In this document: positions 7,890 to 11,010 of the stretch, piece after piece
How positions within the stretch are numbered: the stretch's first letter is position 1
Layout: each line of letters begins with the position of its first letter
NCBI GenBank assembly: GCA_000310025.1
Contig: FN648785.1
Coordinates: 320,421-331,430, forward strand
From: Ectocarpus siliculosus
Taxonomy: Eukaryota; Sar; Phaeophyceae; Ectocarpales; Ectocarpaceae
Direction: 5' to 3'
DNA: 11,010 nt
The notes under the pieces: model-generated
What the model saw: the letters and a program-made list of their open reading frames with translations, nothing else
What the model was told of the DNA's origin: nothing
Databases searched by the model: none
Translations under genes and position numbers: made by a program

Positions 7890-9257
7890 CTGGTCGAGAA
7901 TATAAAAATAACAAACACACGACGATCTTGACGCACTCCAAGTCGCTCCTTACTTCGTCACAGGATAACCCCCTCTATATCTGCTACGCGGGTGTTGGCT
8001 GGGCGTGCCGGCTCGACAGAGTCGCCTTGAGGGGGGAAAAGGAGGAGAGGAGGAGGAGGGAAGGCGTTGGGGCGTTGGGGAATGAATGATGGTTGGGCTG
8101 CGAGTAAAGCCGGCCAGGCGTTGATCCACGAAATTAATTACTTGGAACGACACGAAATGTCGCGGTAAGTAATCACTGATGGGATTCGACCTTGCGTGAT
8201 GGGTGCGACACGCATGCGACCAGGCTGCTCTGATATCTACAAGATTGACATGTATGAATGGTCGAACAGAACACACGCTACTTGCCGAAAGGCTTTATTC
8301 CCGGCCGGCCGCCTGTCTGTGTGGACCTATGCATAGTAATTTTGTATGTTGATTACTACTGCTGTTGTAGTGTTTGTCGCGGAGAAAAGAAAACGTCCAC
8401 CCGCCCACGTTTGATTGCATTACAGGGGGGTTGGGTGCATTGTTGTTGTTGTCTTCACATTAAACTCGTGTCTCGTGTCAGTTGCTAATCCCAAAATCTA
8501 GCAAAGACGCGGTCCGTTGTAGCAAAAATGCTATTAATAGAGCCATCAGAAGGAAGATGTATCTAAAGAACACGCAAACTAGCAAGAATGGGTGCATATT
8601 CCGCGCCAAAGGTTTGATGATCGCAAACAAACGCCACCAGTGATACATTGAGCATTCGTTGTGAAGGAACGTGCACCTGTCCGTGTTGGCATGCATGCAT
8701 GTGCATAAATAAGCAACGCATCATGGGTCACAACACACTAATAAAACAATTATCACTTTTCGCTCAATATCACTACTGAGTAATTCGTCATTTTGGACAT
8801 CCCAAAAACAATAACTACCTTCAACAGAATGAATGAAGATAATATGCTGCACCATCTACTGTTCGATGTTGTTAGCAACGACTTTCACAGAAAAAAAAGA
8901 CCATGACTTCTGAGATTTTCGTACCGTTACCGCGATCCATCCGACGCGGACGGACGCCTTCCCGTGGTCCTAGGCCAGCCCAAGGAAATTAACATGAACA
9001 CACACATACATACAACAAAACAATCAAACAACGCCGCCAAGAGATTATATATTGAAGGGCACGAAACAACAGAAAGGCCCCAGACCAAACCACCACTGTG
9101 TGTCTTCTGTCGGGTCGTCGATTGGAAAAATTGTTTGCCTATCTATCTATACAATTTTGTGGTGGTGCTGCTGCTGGTTGATTGTTGTGATGTCGTGTAG
9201 TGTGTGGGTAAGGACCCAACTAAATCTGTGTGTTAGTTGTAACCAACTGCCGTTTGT
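7890..9257. other. Region without a supported gene
   Basis: I see no supported coding region. Frames of 70-110 codons exist on both strands, but they lack domains and coherent splice signals. The most protein-like is a 72-codon minus-strand frame (8478..8696) with one hydrophobic segment. A tRNA-like B-box near 8180-8192 does not fold. Short GCATGCATGCAT (8690-8700) and plus-strand AATAAA motifs (near 8742) are present without context. Confidence 0.4.
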
Positions 9258-9800
9258 TTGTCGTCCACGACCACAACCACCACCCCAATCACAGATTTAA
9301 ACCATCAACTGATCGACGCCACGTTGATGTGTATACGCAAGACGACGGCCGACCCCGGTCATCACAGACCCCAGCCTGTGGCGCTGCCGCTGTTGGTGGG
9401 GTGGGCTGGTTCCCGGGCAAAAGATAAACAACTGCGGGTGGGCCTGGAACAAGTCAATCTAACGTGGGCCTTCCACACGCAACCGATGTCGATCCTCATA
9501 TCGGAGCCTCCACGTTCAAGGTACCCTACTTACATCGGATCCATGACTCAACACTTTGTAGCCGTGTTACCGAGCGAGGTCGAGACGCGAGCCCTCGAGG
9601 CCTGCGGCAACAAACATGCAGCGTTTCCCCTGGCGTTGAAAATCTTACACCTTCTTGTGCAGAGAGAGGCCAAAACTTCCAGCTCAACCACGTCCATCAT
9701 CCATGTCACACCAAAAAATCCTCATCTGGAAAAGTTTTCACGGCTCGGAGTTGCTCCACAATCAACAATGCAGCTCCGAGGATGTCAACGTCAACTATGA
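9258..9800 (+). CDS. Plus-strand orphan frame, possible exon (tentative)
   Basis: A 181-codon frame with no ATG at its 5' end. A possible acceptor, CCAATCACAG|ATTTAAACC (about 9295), follows a pyrimidine-rich stretch. The peptide reads LNHQLIDATLMCIRK, then VALPLLVGWAGSRAKDKQLR, then LEACGNKHAAFPLALKILH and ends in a Ser/Thr-rich tail. The minus strand has no comparable frame here, and the first half uses G/C-ending codons more than its surroundings. A donor-like AAG|GTACCC occurs at about 9520. No family is recognised. A second plus frame (9464..9952) overlaps it and is treated as a shadow. Confidence 0.22.
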   Translation: MSSTTTTTTPITDLNHQLIDATLMCIRKTTADPGHHRPQPVALPLLVGWAGSRAKDKQLRVGLEQVNLTWAFHTQPMSILISEPPRSRYPTYIGSMTQHFVAVLPSEVETRALEACGNKHAAFPLALKILHLLVQREAKTSSSTTSIIHVTPKNPHLEKFSRLGVAPQSTMQLRGCQRQL

Positions 9801-10118
9801 GAGAGAACCATGAAACACCAAGAATCCGTCGTTTTTTTGTAAGAAAAACAAACGACGAAAAAAAAGCAAGTAGCAAGCGAGACACACAGACCCCAAAGAA
9901 ACATAGAATAAAAGGAACCCAAAGAACTCAAAGCAAAAATATGAGCCGCTGAATTCAAAGTCAACCACGGGGTGAGCTAGCTCTCACACAAACACCATGG
10001 CCAGCCGACCAACGGTTTGACTAATGATTTGGTCAAGAAATTGTCGACATCACGTTGTCACTCGAAAAAACAAGAAGACAAGCGAAAGGGCGACAGCGAC
10101 GGAGGGAGGAGCGGTCAC
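9801..10118. other. A-rich intergenic or intronic stretch
   Basis: Purine- and A-rich on the plus strand, with no supported gene. It holds an inverted repeat at 9827..9857 and a plus-strand AATAAA near 9906. If the exon at 10119..10259 is real, this is its downstream intron or 3' flank. Confidence 0.4.
9827..9857. repeat. 8-bp inverted repeat with A/T-rich loop
   Basis: CGTCGTTT (9827-9834) pairs exactly with AAACGACG (9850-9857). Three further A-T pairs extend the stem after one mismatch. Confidence 0.65.
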
Positions 10119-10259
10119 CTGAGGTCTCATGTTCTTGTCGACGGAAGGGAGGATCAGAGACCACTTTCCGTACTCTACCTTCTCCGCCCCCAACTCTTTC
10201 GTTCTGTTTTTCGTCACTCTGAGGCGATCGGTGTTCGTTGTAGTCAATCCATTCTGCAT
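10119..10259 (-). CDS. Small exon-like coding block (tentative)
   Basis: 47 codons run from ATG at 10259 to a consensus donor, CTCAG|GTGACC (10119/10118), in phase 0. The peptide is soluble and charged (TKNRTKELGAEKVEYGKW, LPSVDKNMRPQ) and looks more protein-like than most frames nearby. Possible acceptors just upstream (GATAGCAG or ACATGCAG) would make it an internal exon instead of a first one. The next exon is not clear: ATTAG|TCAAACC near 10022 is phase-compatible but yields only a short tail. No family is recognised. Confidence 0.28.
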
Positions 10260-10762
10260 GTCTGCTATCTACTGGTACATAGAATCGAACACAAACGGCC
10301 GGGATTCAACGCAACACCTCTCTCGCGTGTCCACAAGGCAGCGCCATAGAAGCGCACCCCTTAGTGCACAACATCCAAATCCTGCGGCTGCAGGCACCGG
10401 CATACACACAATGATGGGAAACCCTGCACGCCTCGGCTCATCGCTCTTGTGTGTGTGCCTGCAGAGAGCACCACCACTGCTGCTGTTTGTGGTACTGGCC
10501 TATTCATGCGAGCCACCAATAAGCACCTTTGTGCAATCAAGCTGGCACCTTTAATGAACCTAACCGCGGCACACAAAAGCAGAGTCCGCACACTGGTGCG
10601 TCACGTCCCGTCAACAGCGACAATTCTACAACGGCTTGAGACGAGACCCATTCGGCAGAGGAGCATGCCGCCCACCCAACCCCATCGCACAAAAATGTCC
10701 TTCCCTTACGGGCGAACAACAACAAAAATGTCCTTCCAGCACTACTTACGCCTCTAAAAAAC
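10260..10762. other. Region without a supported gene
   Basis: Overlapping frames of 70-140 codons occur on both strands without domains or convincing splice sites. A perfect 16-nt direct repeat lies at 10689..10704 and 10722..10737. Confidence 0.4.
10689..10737. repeat. Perfect 16-nt direct repeat, 33-nt period
   Basis: ACAAAAATGTCCTTCC occurs at 10689..10704 and again at 10722..10737. The 33-nt spacing is a multiple of three, so any reading frame across it repeats a short peptide (TKMSF on plus, GRTFL on minus). Confidence 0.85.
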
Positions 10763-11008
10763 CTACCAGCGGCATCTGCCTGCTTGAAAAACTCGTGTTT
10801 CAACCCGTCCCCCTTCATCTCCAGAATAGCAACGACTTTGGCTCACACTCCCGCCCCCGCCCCTCCGCCTGCCCCCCAGTCTCATCCACACCCCCTTGGC
10901 CAGTAATCCCCGACACGATACCGCCTCCGCTGCCCCCATCACGCCGAAGAGGCCCTTGCCCACACGCTGACTACCGTTGGTGCACCCCTCGCTCCCGTCC
11001 CCGTCCGC
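10763..11008 (-). CDS. Frame open to the right edge, possible partial exon
   Basis: A minus-strand frame enters from the window edge and stays open for 82 codons (GCTNGSQRVGKGLFGVMGAAEA and onward) to a stop at 10763. A weak donor (GCG|GTATCG, about 10921) could end an exon there. The plus strand is strikingly C-rich and G-poor over 10795-10990, with acceptor-like tracts (CATCTCCAG near 10823; GCCCCCCAG near 10879). The gene, if any, could therefore lie on either strand and extend beyond the window. No family is recognised. Confidence 0.15.
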   Translation of the reverse strand, partial: ADGDGSEGCTNGSQRVGKGLFGVMGAAEAVSCRGLLAKGVWMRLGGRRRGGGGSVSQSRCYSGDEGGRVETRVFQAGRCRW

Positions 11009-11010
11009 TC

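Noticed and set aside
7615-7931. Plus-strand polyleucine and polyalanine frames
   Set aside because: They are other-frame translations of the CTG repeat with no further support.
8175-8250. Possible minus-strand tRNA (GGTCGAATCC, resembling a B box, and GAGCAGCCTGG)
   Set aside because: The T-loop motif lacks one T, the T stem does not pair, the anticodon-like stem encloses a 10-nt loop, and no acceptor stem closes. At best a decayed tRNA-like fragment.
8478-8696. 72-codon minus-strand frame with a hydrophobic segment near residues 35-60
   Set aside because: An ATG and one possible membrane span are not enough; no family, splice or context support.
1-11010. Search for CRISPR arrays, IS elements, transposase or reverse transcriptase motifs, and telomeric repeats
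   Set aside because: None seen; the repeats present are short microsatellites, small inverted repeats and two short direct repeats.

Overview
This is nuclear DNA from a eukaryote, most likely a stramenopile and quite possibly a brown alga. That lineage is an inference from intron sizes, many CAG/CTG, ATGT and ATGG repeats, glutamine-, alanine- and serine-rich proteins, and one gene's domain type; no marker gene settles it. There are no operons, ribosome binding sites, rRNAs, CRISPR arrays or recognisable transposase or reverse transcriptase genes.

The one gene I can name is on the minus strand, with coding sequence between 4079 and 772. It encodes a single-repeat MYB-like protein of the SHAQKYF class. 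I model three exons (4079..3762, 3154..2364, 1957..772) with consensus GT/AG junctions whose phases match (0/0 and 2/2). They give a protein of about 764 residues (718 from the inner ATG). It has an N-terminal MYB repeat, a basic AT-hook-like region, an alanine-rich helix, glutamine tracts and an acidic/hydrophobic C-terminus, as expected of a nuclear transcription factor. Positions 1-771 are its 3' flank; the first ~300 bases look like poor-quality sequence at a contig end.

Upstream (4.1-10.3 kb) is gene-poor, repeat-rich DNA with several unproven minus-strand coding candidates: a two-exon fragment at 5056..5727 with a near-perfect donor, a polyglutamine frame at 7255..7889, a long frame at 6427..7242 separated from it by a single TGA, and a 47-codon exon-like block at 10119..10259. 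A plus-strand frame (9258..9800) and a frame open to the right edge are weaker. None of these resembles a family I recognise. Minus-strand AATAAA motifs at about 4224-4234 and 641-646 fit two consecutive minus-strand transcription units.

The remaining interest is structural: two long imperfect hairpins, several short inverted repeats, a degenerate 27-nt direct repeat differing only by transitions, a perfect 16-nt direct repeat, and conflicting splice signals on opposite strands near 5.4-5.8 kb.
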